The position numbers and the translations under genes are program-made. Below are positions 1 through 11,889 of a DNA stretch of 64,000 bases, piece by piece. Within the stretch, counting starts at the first letter, position 1; every line of letters starts with the position of its first letter. The notes beneath the pieces were generated by a model, which had not been told where the DNA came from, did no database searches, and saw only the letters and a list, made by a program, of their open reading frames with translations. This stretch comes from Adineta ricciae (lineage: Eukaryota; Rotifera; Eurotatoria; Adinetida; Adinetidae): positions 255,624 to 319,623 of the forward strand of contig CAJNOJ010000014.1 in the NCBI GenBank assembly GCA_905250025.1. The letters are read 5' to 3'.

Positions 1-147
1 CTCTTCGAACCCGCATAGACAAAAAGCAGGTTCGTAGATGCAAAAATTAGTATTGCATGATGGAGTTTGACTATTGCGACGAATTGGTGTCGGTGATGAT
101 GATACAGTTGCAATAGCAAATGCGATGAATAATAGGAAGCACTTCAT
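1..147 (-). CDS. Secreted cysteine-rich peptide, 3'-truncated by window edge
   Basis: The ATG is at 147 (minus strand). The first 49 codons are visible before the window ends. Residues 1-18 form a clear signal peptide (MKCFLLFIAFAIATVSSS), so the product should be secreted. The mature part begins a cysteine pattern C-x4-C-x6-C-x-C-G. The complete gene next to it at 292-570 has the same spacing, so the two are tandem paralogues. I do not recognise the family. The remaining cysteines and the stop lie outside the window. No intron is seen in this part. Confidence 0.6.
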   Translation of the reverse strand, partial: MKCFLLFIAFAIATVSSSPTPIRRNSQTPSCNTNFCIYEPAFCLCGFEE

Positions 148-291
148 CTTTGTTTTCTCAGTCAATGCTAACGTATCAGAGAAAAGAAGTCAGATATATT
201 TCGAAAAAGAACCATCTGTTTGTGCTCTCAGACGATTATTCATTTTTATTTGATTAAAACAAAAACAATCCGAGAGAAAATAGATTTTGAC

Positions 292-570
292 TCATCCTCG
301 ACGAAGTAATGGAAATTGAATTGGAGGTAAAGTGAATGAACTCCAATCGATAGTAAGCCATGGTTTAACATTAAAGTCAGGCGGACACGGCGTACAAGTA
401 GCTTTACAGCAACGATCCTCAGGAGTTTGTGTTACACCACAAAAACAGAATGATGTGTCGACAATACAGGTGTAAGGCGCACATGATGCATCTGCATTAG
501 ATGTTGGTGAGGAGACTATGCTATTTATGAAAATTGATATGAGAACAAGACTGAGAACAGCTTTTTTCAT
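292..570 (-). CDS. Small secreted cysteine-rich protein (92 aa), orphan
   Basis: A single-exon frame of 92 codons. I chose the ATG at 570 because it gives a clean signal peptide (MKKAVLSLVLISIFINSIVSS); the frame is open further upstream but has no other ATG. The mature part of about 70 residues holds the C-x4-C-x6-C-x-C-G pattern followed by a CCKATCTPC cluster, eight cysteines in all, enough for up to four disulfides. The tail is Pro/Leu-rich. It shares its cysteine spacing with the truncated gene at 1-147 on the same strand, which supports a local tandem duplication. No known family is recognised. It could be a defence peptide, a structural peptide or a secreted ligand; nothing in the sequence decides this. 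Confidence 0.6.
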   Translation of the reverse strand: MKKAVLSLVLISIFINSIVSSPTSNADASCAPYTCIVDTSFCFCGVTQTPEDRCCKATCTPCPPDFNVKPWLTIDWSSFTLPPIQFPLLRRG

Positions 571-683
571 GTTTGATTGTAGGAAATAGGTGTGGTCGAT
601 AAATGATTGATATGTTTTTGAAAACAACGAAAATCGTTCTGAAACATTTGTTGATATTCACACCGACACGATTTGAATCAGTA

Positions 684-2685
684 TTATGCGATATGTATTT
701 GTGTTTCGTTTTGACTCTGCGTATTGAGATTTCCTACTTTCCATAGATGAGTATTTTTTCGAAATGAACCGATCACATCTGGTGTAAATAATTGTTGATT
801 TTCTTCAACAAATTTCCATACCGAACGATCAGCATTTACAATAACGAAACGATGTTTGAAGAATTCCACATGTGCACCGATGTAAAAGTCATTTGGCTCG
901 TAGTAAACCGAACAATTATCTGTTTACACAGTGAATACATTAAATAGAAAACAGTAGAAAGTATGAACCAAACCTGGTTTAGGTATACGAAGACGTTCGA
1001 GAAACTTTTTCGTTGAATGCGAATATCCGACAAGTGGTCTTTCATAAACAGAGATACGACCATCGGCAAGTCGATAAGTAATAACAAATCGTCGACAGCA
1101 ACCATTCGTATCCGAAGATTCCTGAGAAGACTCAATCGATTACCATCTGTCGTGATGTATTCCTTACCATAATTGCTTCGTATCGTAAAAGACAAGTATC
1201 GTTTCCGGAATCTCTTCTTGGTAACAATTTTTCAGCAGAAGTCATGTGAGACGATGTTAGTAGAGGGAAGGAAGTTGTTGGTCTAATGGATGATCTCGGA
1301 TTGATATCAAATTGACAGAATGTTTTTGTGAATGCATCACAATCATACAGGAAAAATGAGCGATTGAAAATGTTAATTGTTTGGTTGAGAATGAAATCTT
1401 TCGCCTCTAGATAACATATTTCATTTTGTTGACGTTTATCGAGGAAGATATTCACAAATGATTCTATCAAGCATCATATCGATTCTCATAGAAATCAGAT
1501 TCCTTTTTTGAACAATTGCTTACTGATGACATAGCGTGAATCTTTAGGAACTGTTTGCCGATGAAGATAGATTGGTAATGGGTCGTACCCATTATTTGTA
1601 TGATGAATCTCCCGTATTTCAATTGTGTCATCGGCCAAGTAGAACTTCAAAGATATACAAGTTTCAGACTTATCTGCACTTTTGGAGAAAGAGATCACTT
1701 ACGAGAATTATGAATCTCCTTGCAGTATCACACTGGTATTGTTCAGTGTCAAATACTGCATAGAATCTCAAAATTTTGTCAGTGATCTTCTCAGACTTTC
1801 CATTCCTTGTTATATTCTCCGTATTACCCTGGTTTTCGATCAATTGCATCATATAAGGATCTGCTGGTATGAGCTCTGCACATTTCACTTCAATACCTTC
1901 ACTTTCCAACCACTCCTAAACTAACTTTTATTGCGTATTTCGAAGAAAATTAATGAATTGCTCTACTTTTGTAAACGAATCACAGTCACATATTCGATAG
2001 ATCGTTCCATAGATGAACAAATTCTCTCCAAGATTCAAATCACGCCAATTGTAGAATTCATTCTGATCATTTTTGACTATTCGATGACGACGAACTCGCA
2101 TACCCTTTTTTTCAAATACAATTTTGATAAAAAACTTTCAATAAGATATTTCTCTACTTGATCGAGTGCACTGTTTTTGTAAGGCGTTTCATAAATCGAT
2201 ATGGTATCATCTTCGAGATAATAACAGAGAATCACTGATCGTATACGATATGATTCCAATGAATTTTCATAGATTATCTGTTTAAAATATCCATAGAATC
2301 GAAGTATCTGATATTACGAACACAATCACACTTTCGCTTGACCTCGAATTCAATTCAAATACTTTTTTATCATAGAATACGATAGCTGGTACGAATTTCG
2401 ATGGTTCCTGTACACGTACTCGACCATAAATCAGTTCCGGTTGGAAATCAGTCAACAATCGCTGTTCATCTTCTGTCAGTTGAATATCTTGTTTATATGT
2501 TTGACCGATACCAAATTTCGGCAAACGAACAATCCGATGTCCATTTTTGAACGAAAGTGTACGTGGAACGATGAAATTCGTTTGCTAGATGTAAATCATG
2601 AAAAAAAAATTCGAAGGAAATCATTTCCAACACATACCGAAACATCAGAGAAGCGGTATCCTGGTAGTAATGGTAAATTTTCCAT
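684..2685 (-). CDS. EFHC1: EFHC1/EFHC2-like DM10-domain ciliary protein
   Basis: Nine exons join in frame to about 523 residues: 2638-2685, 2363-2584, 2158-2307, 1967-2104, 1732-1915, 1524-1673, 1168-1463, 974-1121 and 684-919, separated by introns of about 45-60 bp. The N-terminus reads MENLPLLPGYRFSDV, the LPxLPGYxF start of the EFHC family. Three DM10 domains follow, marked by DKKILRFYGYF...YYLEDD, DKILRFYAVFDT...YLADDTIEIRE and RRFVITYRLADGRISVYE, each ending in an (I/V)xG/NxxFxxxDCD-type block. EFHC1 proteins sit in axonemal doublet microtubules as inner-junction or lumen proteins. The vertebrate protein has a C-terminal EF-hand; here the frame stops soon after the third DM10 domain, so that part is absent. 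The intron that opens the second DM10 domain is the least certain join. Confidence 0.88.
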
Positions 2686-2865
2686 TAGAGAACAGTCAAC
2701 TGACACATAATTTAACTCAATTTTTACGCGCCATAGTTCGCAAGTAAGCAAATGTCACATCGTTTCATTCGAAAAGGACATCATTACAACCAAAAAGACA
2801 AATCATATGAACAGCGAATCTATGTAAACATTTGATATACGAGCGTAGGTGACACAAGAAGATAC

Positions 2866-2872
2866 AAAAAAA
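2866..2872 (-). terminator. Pol III terminator of the tRNA gene
   Basis: A run of seven A on the plus strand (seven T on the transcribed minus strand) starts seven bases beyond the tRNA 3' end, as expected for RNA polymerase III termination. Confidence 0.75.
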
Positions 2873-2879
2873 GAGAGAC

Positions 2880-2951
2880 GGGCCTGACCGGGGATCGAAC
2901 CCGGAACCTCTCGCACCCAAAGCGAGAATCATACCACTAGACCATCAGGCC
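2880..2951 (-). tRNA. tRNA-Pro (anticodon TGG)
   Basis: The reverse complement folds as a complete intronless 72-nt tRNA. The acceptor stem is GGCCTGA paired with TCAGGCC, with discriminator C. The A box region is TGGTCTAGTGGTATGA and the anticodon stem is CTCGC/GCGAG around the loop TTTGGGT, giving anticodon TGG (proline). The T arm is CCGGG-TTCGATC-CCCGG and includes the internal B box. No CCA is encoded, as is normal for eukaryotes. All stems pair, so the gene looks functional. Confidence 0.96.
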
Positions 2952-4075
2952 ACGTTACTGAACCGTTCGTGCGTTGCTTAAAAGTCGATCATCTACATTC
3001 GTCTTTGCTAAATCATGAAACGAATATTCATATACATTCAAGTACATAAGTTTGAATATGAAATGTTGTTTACGAAGAAATTCTTTTTCGCGAATAGTTC
3101 TGAAAATTACGACTGCGGAATAATTCATCGTCGGAATGTTTCATCAAATTATGAAAAAATATTTATTTTGAGATGATTCACATCGAACGAATATGTGCGT
3201 AGTTGTCTATGATGTTTTTCGTTCATACTCCATTACCTTTTCAATGCAAATTCAGCGTGATTAGCTTGTTTTTTGTCAATATTTGACTGGACTTTGCACT
3301 TCATTGTTTAGACAATAACAAGAGAAGCTTATCTCGATATACAGAATTCAAGTGCGGCTGAAATTGATAGTAAATAAAATTAATACATCGATTAAGTACA
3401 TCGAAAGAAAAAACAACAATGTCTATCAGGATAATTGAATTGTGAAATTTATTTAGGATACAAAGTTGAACTCTGCGAAATGATTTGTAAACACACGATT
3501 TTATTATTATACTTGTTCTCACATTTCGTTCGTCTTTTACTCTATTCATCGTGTTTTTTCCTGTTATATACATAAATATTCTAGACGATGACAACAGACG
3601 TATAAGACATACAAAGATAGGAAAAAAAGAAAACGTTTGGATAAACAAACACATTGATGTACACTCTCTCTCTGATCTTTTTTTCGTTACAGATTCAATT
3701 CAAATCATACATTGTACCAAAAAAAGGAGACGATTTCCACTTGATATTTTCCAAATCTGTCTCACTTCACTCACGCACGCGTATCTGCATGTTTTGATCG
3801 TCATACAAAGAAAAATGACACTAGACACATATAAGAACAATAGAAATATACACATATAGCAAACGAGGAAAAAAGCTCCAAAAATAATAATATTATATAT
3901 ATATATATATATGGATATATAAATGAGGAAGTATTAGTTTAGCGAGAAAAAGATAGATTTTGCTAATATACAACACTAGATTAGAAAAGAATCGGGCTTG
4001 AAAAAAGATGAGAAGAAAATCTAATCTAACTTTGGCATTGATTATAAATGAAAAAAGAGGAGCAAAAAAAATAAA
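2952..4075. other. Intergenic, no supported gene
   Basis: AT-rich sequence with many stop codons. A frame of about 117 codons on the minus strand (3301-3654) and an overlapping plus-strand frame lack an initiating context, domains or plausible protein composition. The stretch ends in A-rich, low-complexity sequence next to the 3' end of the orphan gene at 4076. Confidence 0.6.
3894..3912. repeat. (TA)n microsatellite
   Basis: A short uninterrupted TA tract in the spacer downstream of the gene at 4076-4483. Confidence 0.8.
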
Positions 4076-4483
4076 TCATTTGACTTTGACAATACGTTGT
4101 TGAGAACTGAATAAATCACGTTTGTCGAATAATTGCGCATGTTGATCCATGACAAAGGAATCAAGATTCGAATCATCAACATTTGCTTTAACACTTGTTG
4201 ATGGTAATGAATAGAGCACCTTCCATTTACGTTTTTTATTCTGTTTAACACCAGATGATGGTTGACACATATTCGTTGGCTTATTATTACGATTATTCTG
4301 TGCCAATGGTCGCTTCGATTGAGGTGACACTTTTGGAGATGGAATCACGGGGACAGGAGACTGCTGTTTGCTGTGTTCATCTTCGATGACGACAAAGTCC
4401 GATTCATCTTGATCATCAATAACAATCCATGAATCACTCATCTGTTTCGGCGATGACTTGAAAGGGACATTGCCAGCAGCCAT
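4076..4483 (-). CDS. Orphan 135-aa protein with two SUMO-interaction-like motifs
   Basis: A single exon with its ATG at 4483 and stop at 4076-4078. The N-terminal 35 residues contain two successive hydrophobic-acidic patches, DSWIVIDDQDESD and DFVVIEDEH. Each matches the [VI]-x-[VI]-[VI] core followed by acidic residues that is typical of SUMO-interacting motifs. A Ser/Pro-rich linker follows (VPVIPSPKVSPQSKRP), then a basic patch (KQNKKRKWK) that could act as a nuclear-localisation signal. No catalytic or known folded domain is visible, and I do not recognise the family. The composition suggests a disordered nuclear adaptor. The low-complexity spacers on both sides differ clearly in composition from this frame, which supports it as real coding sequence. 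Confidence 0.55.
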   Translation of the reverse strand: MAAGNVPFKSSPKQMSDSWIVIDDQDESDFVVIEDEHSKQQSPVPVIPSPKVSPQSKRPLAQNNRNNKPTNMCQPSSGVKQNKKRKWKVLYSLPSTSVKANVDDSNLDSFVMDQHAQLFDKRDLFSSQQRIVKVK

Positions 4484-5514
4484 TGATAGGTATTAAAGAT
4501 AAGTAAGAGAGAGAGAGAAAATAGAGTAATAATCTAGAAACAAAAAATGGAATACAGTAGAGTGGTAGGAGGTACACATATGTTTTTTCTTCTTCTCTTG
4601 TCCCATTGCCCTATTTGCCTATTACTGTTTCTTGTCGTCAATGTATCGAGATTCGTTTTGCCCTTTCAACGCGCACATATGACATCGACAATAACAAAAC
4701 AACAACAACTTGTTTTTTAGACAATCAACCATTTTTTCCTTTCTCTGCTATACGTTGAGGAAAAAAAACCGAGCGGTTTCTTTTCCTAACGAATAAATGA
4801 AGACGCAAACCAAGGACGTTACCCTAGTCTCTTTTTTTATCTCACATAGGAAAAAACAGACCTATAATGTCGACGATTAAGAAAGAAATGAACATAAGAT
4901 ATAAGAAATCAAGTGATAGTGACCATGACAATGGCACGTATTTACAGATTTTCTCGCTAACAATCAAGACGGTCGATCAGTATACACTGATTTCTCTCTC
5001 TCTCTCTTCGTCTTTCTTATTGCAAAGACAAGAAAGAAAAAAGAATGTCTGCCGAATCCTACATTTTCTTCTCGACACGAACATACACACTTTGACAACT
5101 GCTGCTACTGCTGCTATTCTAGGCGATGTGGCAAATGTGTCGAAGAAAAAAAAAGAAAGGAAGAAAGAACGACGCAAGCAAAAGAGGGAGAGAGAGCAAA
5201 ACTGACGGGCAGGCATGTGATCGTCATTATTGTATGTGTGTGTGTGCATACGTCTTCTCTCTCTTCTTATATATGTATGTAAGGATCATGCGAATGGCGA
5301 ATGTGTTCGTCGTGCTCACAAGGGTCTACGACGTCATAGCTAACGGGCGAGAGAACATGCGCATACATGTTGGCAGCGCATGTAGTCTTTGTGTGGTTAC
5401 GAGAAGAAAAAAGGGAGAGGGAGAGAAAACCAAATGTACGAATGAAATCATGTTTATTTAACAATGAAAGAGAGGACGGAAAAAAGAAAAAAAAATGAGG
5501 AGATTAGAGTCGTT
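4484..5514. other. Intergenic, purine/pyrimidine-skewed low complexity
   Basis: The stretch contains (TC)n and poly-purine runs near 4994-5010 and 5145-5200 and T-rich runs. Open frames of about 110 codons in this interval are Lys/Arg/Glu or Phe/Ser strings caused by the base skew. I see no supported gene. The stretch lies between the orphan at 4076-4483 and the 3' end of the farnesyltransferase gene. Confidence 0.6.
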
Positions 5515-7505
<1,991 letters not shown>

Positions 7506-7617
7506 ATCTAAAAGGATGTTGGGTTACGTTAGACGAATGCAAGGTTAACATTGCGTTCGATAGTGAGGGTTTAAATAAGTTTACTGAATAAATGTTAATA
7601 TAAAAAAATCGAGTCGT

Positions 7618-8402
7618 TTAGCCATCTTTCGAACAAACTTTCAAGCCTTTTTTAACCTGTGGTCGATCACCGATCACCTTCAACCATCGATCAATATTCG
7701 GATAAGCGTTATCATCGAGTTTTTCCTTATAATTCTTGGTAAAGAATTGCACCCAGGGAAAAATAGCCATATCAGCTATAGTGTAATCATTACCACTGAC
7801 GTAAGAACCTGTTTTATTTAATTGTGTATCGAGAACTTTCAGAAGACGTTTTGCTTCATCTAAATAACGGTTTTTGGCGTAATCAATCTGTTCTTTTGCT
7901 GCTCGATGGAAATGATTTGCTTGTCCAAACATTGGACCAACGCCGCCCATTTGCCACATAAGCCATTCGAGTGTTTCATAGCGTTGACGTGTTCCCACAG
8001 GAGCAAGAAATTGGCCAGTTTTATCGGCGAGATAGATTAGAATGGCTCCACTTTCAAATATTGTCAACGGTTCTTTATCTTCACCAGGTGGCTGTCGATC
8101 AACAAGAACAGGAATCTTCGAATTCGGATTTAACTTTTTAAACCAATCCTCTACAAAAGCCGATGTTATTTCAAACGATTGCTTTCAATTTCTTTACCGT
8201 ATTGTATATCTTTACTAATATCAATAAGATGTGCATCGTATTCAAGACCTAATTCTTCTAGGGCGATACCAATCTTCTGTCCATTTGGTGTGGCTAATGA
8301 ATACAATTGAATAGGTTTATCTCCTGTTTGAGCACTCGTGTTTGTCGCCATTAAACGTCGATTGAATGTTCGACAAAAATTCACTAATGATAATCTATAC
8401 AT
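7618..8402 (-). CDS. Nu-class (YfcG/YghU-type) glutathione S-transferase, bacterial-like
   Basis: Two exons, 8198-8402 and 7618-8150, separated by a 47-bp intron, give 245 residues. The thioredoxin-like N domain has LYSLATPNGQKIGIALEELG, NPNSKIPVLVD and FESGAILIYLADKTGQFL, which is the signature of Nu-class GSTs / disulfide-bond oxidoreductases. The TPNG turn carries the residues that contact glutathione in YfcG. The all-helical C domain has WLMWQMGGVGPMFGQ, NRYLDEAKRLLKVLD and the N-capping-type segment NDYTIADMAIFPWV. These blocks resemble bacterial YfcG more than the usual animal GST classes. Residues 1-17 are basic and hydroxylated, with a possible mitochondrial presequence before a second Met at residue 18. 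The ATG lies only 34 bp after the stop of the SPATA20 gene on the same strand, with the acceptor-like CTGCTTTAG in that gap. Confidence 0.9.
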
Positions 8403-8442
8403 AAATAATAAAGGAAGCTAAAGCAGAGTATGGTCTTTATTT
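8403..8442 (-). promoter_or_regulatory. 34-bp intergenic junction: poly(A) signal plus acceptor
   Basis: On the minus strand the end of SPATA20 reads ACAAATAAAGACC, so an AATAAA hexamer overlaps the TAA stop. It is followed by the pyrimidine-rich acceptor CTGCTTTAG and, 15 bases later, the GST ATG. This is the arrangement seen between genes of trans-spliced polycistronic transcripts: 3' end formation coupled to a spliced-leader acceptor. The sequence elements are observed; the processing is inferred. Confidence 0.45.
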
Positions 8443-11170
8443 GTATGTTAAAATTAAAGGGTCTAGTTTTTGTTTAAAATCTTCAAAAGATGTTACAGGC
8501 AATTGACATTGAAAATTTTTACAAAGGAAAATACGTGTCTGTTCATTTGTTCCATCCATAAACGATGTTAAGTGCTTGTTGTATTGAAGCAACTTATGAT
8601 TTGGCTTACTTAAATTGATGATGATCTTATTCGGAAGATAGGATGTTTGAATGTATCGATCGATTTCTTCGCTGTTTGATGATTGAATAACAATTTCATT
8701 CATACCTTGTGTGTACATTTCAAAACAACGGATCATTGTTGGCATCGTCATTGGCACTTTACTCAATTGACGAGAATAAGATTTGAATAATAGTCGAAGA
8801 CGATCGTGGAGTGAGGTGTCAGCGAGGTAATGACCGAGACGCAGAAGATTGAGAGATGCTATTGCATTTGGTGATGGTTCAGCGCCATCATGATCTAGAG
8901 AAACGTTTTTAGAAGAGATCAAGACGTGAATTGATATTAAATACCTTCGGAAAGACGTAAAATAATGGAAATATCTTTGCCATCTGTGCTTAAATATCGA
9001 TTTTTATTTGAATCCCAAAAGAACTCATCTTGCTGCTTTTGTAAATCATATGCGAATAATAATAATTCTTCATCGAAGTTCGTTTCGTATAGATCAATAC
9101 AAGCTTGAATAACAAAAGCATAATCATCTAAGAATCCATTCACTTTCGAATCTCTGAGAAACAAACATAACGAAAAATACAATGCGAACAGATTTTCTTA
9201 CGTATATTGAATTTCATGCGTCTTTTGATCGATATAACATGCACGCAGAAGTCTTTGTGTTGCTGGATCGATCAAATGAGTGCGAATAAAATTCATAGCT
9301 TGTTCGGCAAGTTGAGTATATTTTCGTTCTTGTAATACACAAGCAGCGCGAGCTAAACCACTTATCATCAAGCCATTCCACGATGCGAGAAATTTCTCAT
9401 CACGATGTGGTCGTGGTCGATTTTCATTTCGGTATGTTAAAAGAATCTGGTGGCACTCAGCTAAGATCTTTTTCAATTCATTCGTATTGGCAAGTTGGAA
9501 CTTTTCAACGGTAGCTTGGAGATTACCATCGGTAATCAGAACATTTTGATTTTTCAATTCGTCATGCGGGTCCTTGAAAAGAGATTTTTTTAGATGCGCG
9601 AAGACATATTTAGTATCTTACTTGCATAGGATCAACATTACCATTTTTCTTGCATTGATAGTAATAACTGAAGATTTGTGCATTTTTTTCTGGCAATAGC
9701 TGATATAGTTCATCATAACTCCAAACATAAAAAGCACCTGAATAGAATACGAGTTATTTATCATTGAAAGTGTCTCTTCCAACCTTCTTTTTTCCTTTTA
9801 TCAACTTTTGTTGGCAATGAATCCGCATCTTCGGCGCAATAGAAACCTCCATGTTGACTATGACATAGATCACGTTGAACATACGAAATTAAATCTCGCA
9901 GTGTTTCACCGATAAGTTCATCTTTAGTAATCTTCAACACAAAAACAAATCTCAGTCACATTTTCCCCAGTCGCAGATTAACCTACTGCATATGTATCTG
10001 CTAATGCCACAGCGATTTGTCCTTGATCATATAGCATCTTTTCAAAATGTGGCACATGCCATCGCTTATCAGTTGAATATCGATGGAAACCTTTCCCTAA
10101 TTGATCATTGATGCCGCCTAGAGACGAATTAATGATCGTTTCTAGTTCTAATAATCAGATGGAGGCCGTTTACCGAGAGCCATTTTCTTCAATGTCAATT
10201 GTGTCATATCGATAGCTAGTTTAGCTGTATCAGGTTTTCCTTTCGATTGATGACTTACGACGGCATGCGTTAATAAAAAGTTAAAGTTAACTACAAAGAA
10301 TATCTGAGAATTTACACAAAATATCTGATTTTAACATACCAGGTTGTGGAAACTTTGGACTTGTACCAAATCCGCCATGATCATCATCGAAATCATTAGC
10401 AAAGTATGCGAAACACGTCTGTATACTCGTATTGGTGATAACATCAGAGTTGTTCTCTGAACTAGCAGACTGTTTTTCCATCGCAGTTGTTAATTGTTGT
10501 ATTGCATCTTTACTTCCATCGATAATATCCTTTGATTTTGTTCGCCATGCTTCGTTTAATTTCAGTAAGATTTCTTTGAAACCTGGACGACCGTATTGAT
10601 GTTCACTTGTTGGTGGAAAATAAGTGCCGGAGAAGAAAGGTTGCAATTGTGGAGTGAGCCAGACTGATAATGGCCAACCACCACCACCACCTTTTGTTGC
10701 CTCTTCGTAAATAAAAACTAAAAAGATTTGAAACGAACCAGTACTGCTTACTTGAAGATATGTCATGTAGACCCGATCGACATCCGGTCGTTCTTCTCGA
10801 TCAACTTTGATTGAAATGTAATGATCATTGAGAATTTTAGCAATTTCGGCGTTTTCGAACGATTCGTGTTCCATGACATGACACCAATGGCATGTGCTAT
10901 ATCCAACTGAAAGAAAAAAACGAGTATTCACCAGTAATTAATGGTATAATTTGCTTTACTGGAAAGAAATATTGGTTTGTTTTCTTGACGCGACTTTTCA
11001 AATGCGTCTTTACACCACGGATACCTGAAAAACACGTATGAATATCGAACAAAAACGACGATAGTTGAAATATTTCACCAGTTCACTGGATTATGAGCAT
11101 GTTGTTGAAGATAAGAAGATTTTTCGTTTGCTAATCGATTAGCAAAACGTTGCTGTTCTTGTTGAGCCAT
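8437..11170 (-). CDS. SPATA20: SPATA20-like thioredoxin/DUF255 protein
   Basis: A multi-exon gene of roughly 750 residues with short introns. It starts [19 protein letters not shown] at 11170 and continues [25 protein letters not shown], the DUF255/YyaL N-terminus. A thioredoxin-like CxxC motif sits in [17 protein letters not shown], followed by [18 protein letters not shown] and [14 protein letters not shown]. The C-terminal alpha/alpha-toroid-like part includes [17 protein letters not shown] and [19 protein letters not shown]. The family is conserved from bacteria to mammals; its biochemical role is unsettled, with a proposed redox or sugar-related role. The AATAAA element overlaps the stop codon region near 8436-8442, leaving almost no 3' UTR before the GST gene. 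The exact join around the glycine run at 10676-10690 is uncertain. Confidence 0.88.
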
Positions 11171-11568
11171 TCTCACAGCCAGACGAATTAGAGAAACACT
11201 AAAATGAAAAAATGTTTTTGTATATTCGTGAATGAATCGTACTTTCGAGCACGCCACAAGTTGTACATTCACTTATAACTACTATTCAAGTTACAAAACG
11301 TTCTCAATAAACTCTTCTCTTTTCGCGATTTCACGTCCTGTCGTCCTCTGTTCCTTTACTTATTACTCGCGTAAGAGAAAAACCAATGAAAAACCTTCGT
11401 TCAAGTATCCAATCTGTCTACTAGAGTCCTCTAAAGCATTCTATTCTTTGATAGATATTCTCAACATCGTTTTAAGTAATTATCGCAATTTATTAAGTGA
11501 TATGAAAAATGCTCGGTTAGTTTATAGATTTCTTCTTGTCACAATATCGATAAAAGCATACAATTGAG

Positions 11569-11889
11569 TTAATGATGTGCCCAATAGTCAATCACAGTTG
11601 CTTCACTCATATGTGGTTTCAAAAGTTCGACGAAAGCCATATGATCTGCATGATGAAGATATGTATCTCGGTCTTGTTCATTGGCAAACGTCAATAGAAA
11701 ACAATGCGTATAACCTCGATCAAGGTTTTCTTTACTGACATTGGTACCCCATTCATATTGTTTAACTGCGGAGACTTTCACTTTAGCTAACGAACGAAAT
11801 TCATCTTCCAGACGAGTTATATCTGCTGGTGGAGTGTCTTCTTTGAATTTCAGCAAAACAACATGACGAAGCTGCTTGTTTTCAGCCAT
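11569..11889 (-). CDS. Stress-responsive A/B-barrel (Dabb) domain protein
   Basis: A single exon of 106 residues. The ATG at 11889 gives MAENKQLRHVVLLKFKED, the standard start of a Dabb domain (a short polar stretch then HVVLxKFK). The domain continues through LAKVKVSAVKQYEWGTNVS and GYTHCFLLTFANEQDRDTYL and ends HxxHMAFVELLKPHMSEATVIDYW. Dabb proteins are small dimeric ferredoxin-like barrels, common in bacteria and plants; some are stress-induced and some are cyclases. A second, in-frame upstream extension has no ATG. The gene lacks introns, unlike almost all its neighbours. The function in animals is unknown. SPATA20 begins 398 bp downstream on the same strand. Confidence 0.85.
   Translation of the reverse strand: MAENKQLRHVVLLKFKEDTPPADITRLEDEFRSLAKVKVSAVKQYEWGTNVSKENLDRGYTHCFLLTFANEQDRDTYLHHADHMAFVELLKPHMSEATVIDYWAHH

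Noticed and set aside
3301..3859. Overlapping frames of 102-117 codons on both strands
   Set aside because: Opposite-strand overlap, hydrophobic/AT-driven composition and no family resemblance.
4867..5461. Lys/Arg/Glu-rich plus-strand and Phe/Ser-rich minus-strand frames
   Set aside because: They are translations of purine/pyrimidine-skewed repeats rather than protein-like sequence.
11232..11567. 111-codon plus-strand frame between SPATA20 and the Dabb gene
   Set aside because: It overlaps the 5' leader of SPATA20 on the other strand, has no domain character and reads as Ser/Phe/Tyr-rich translation of AT-rich DNA.
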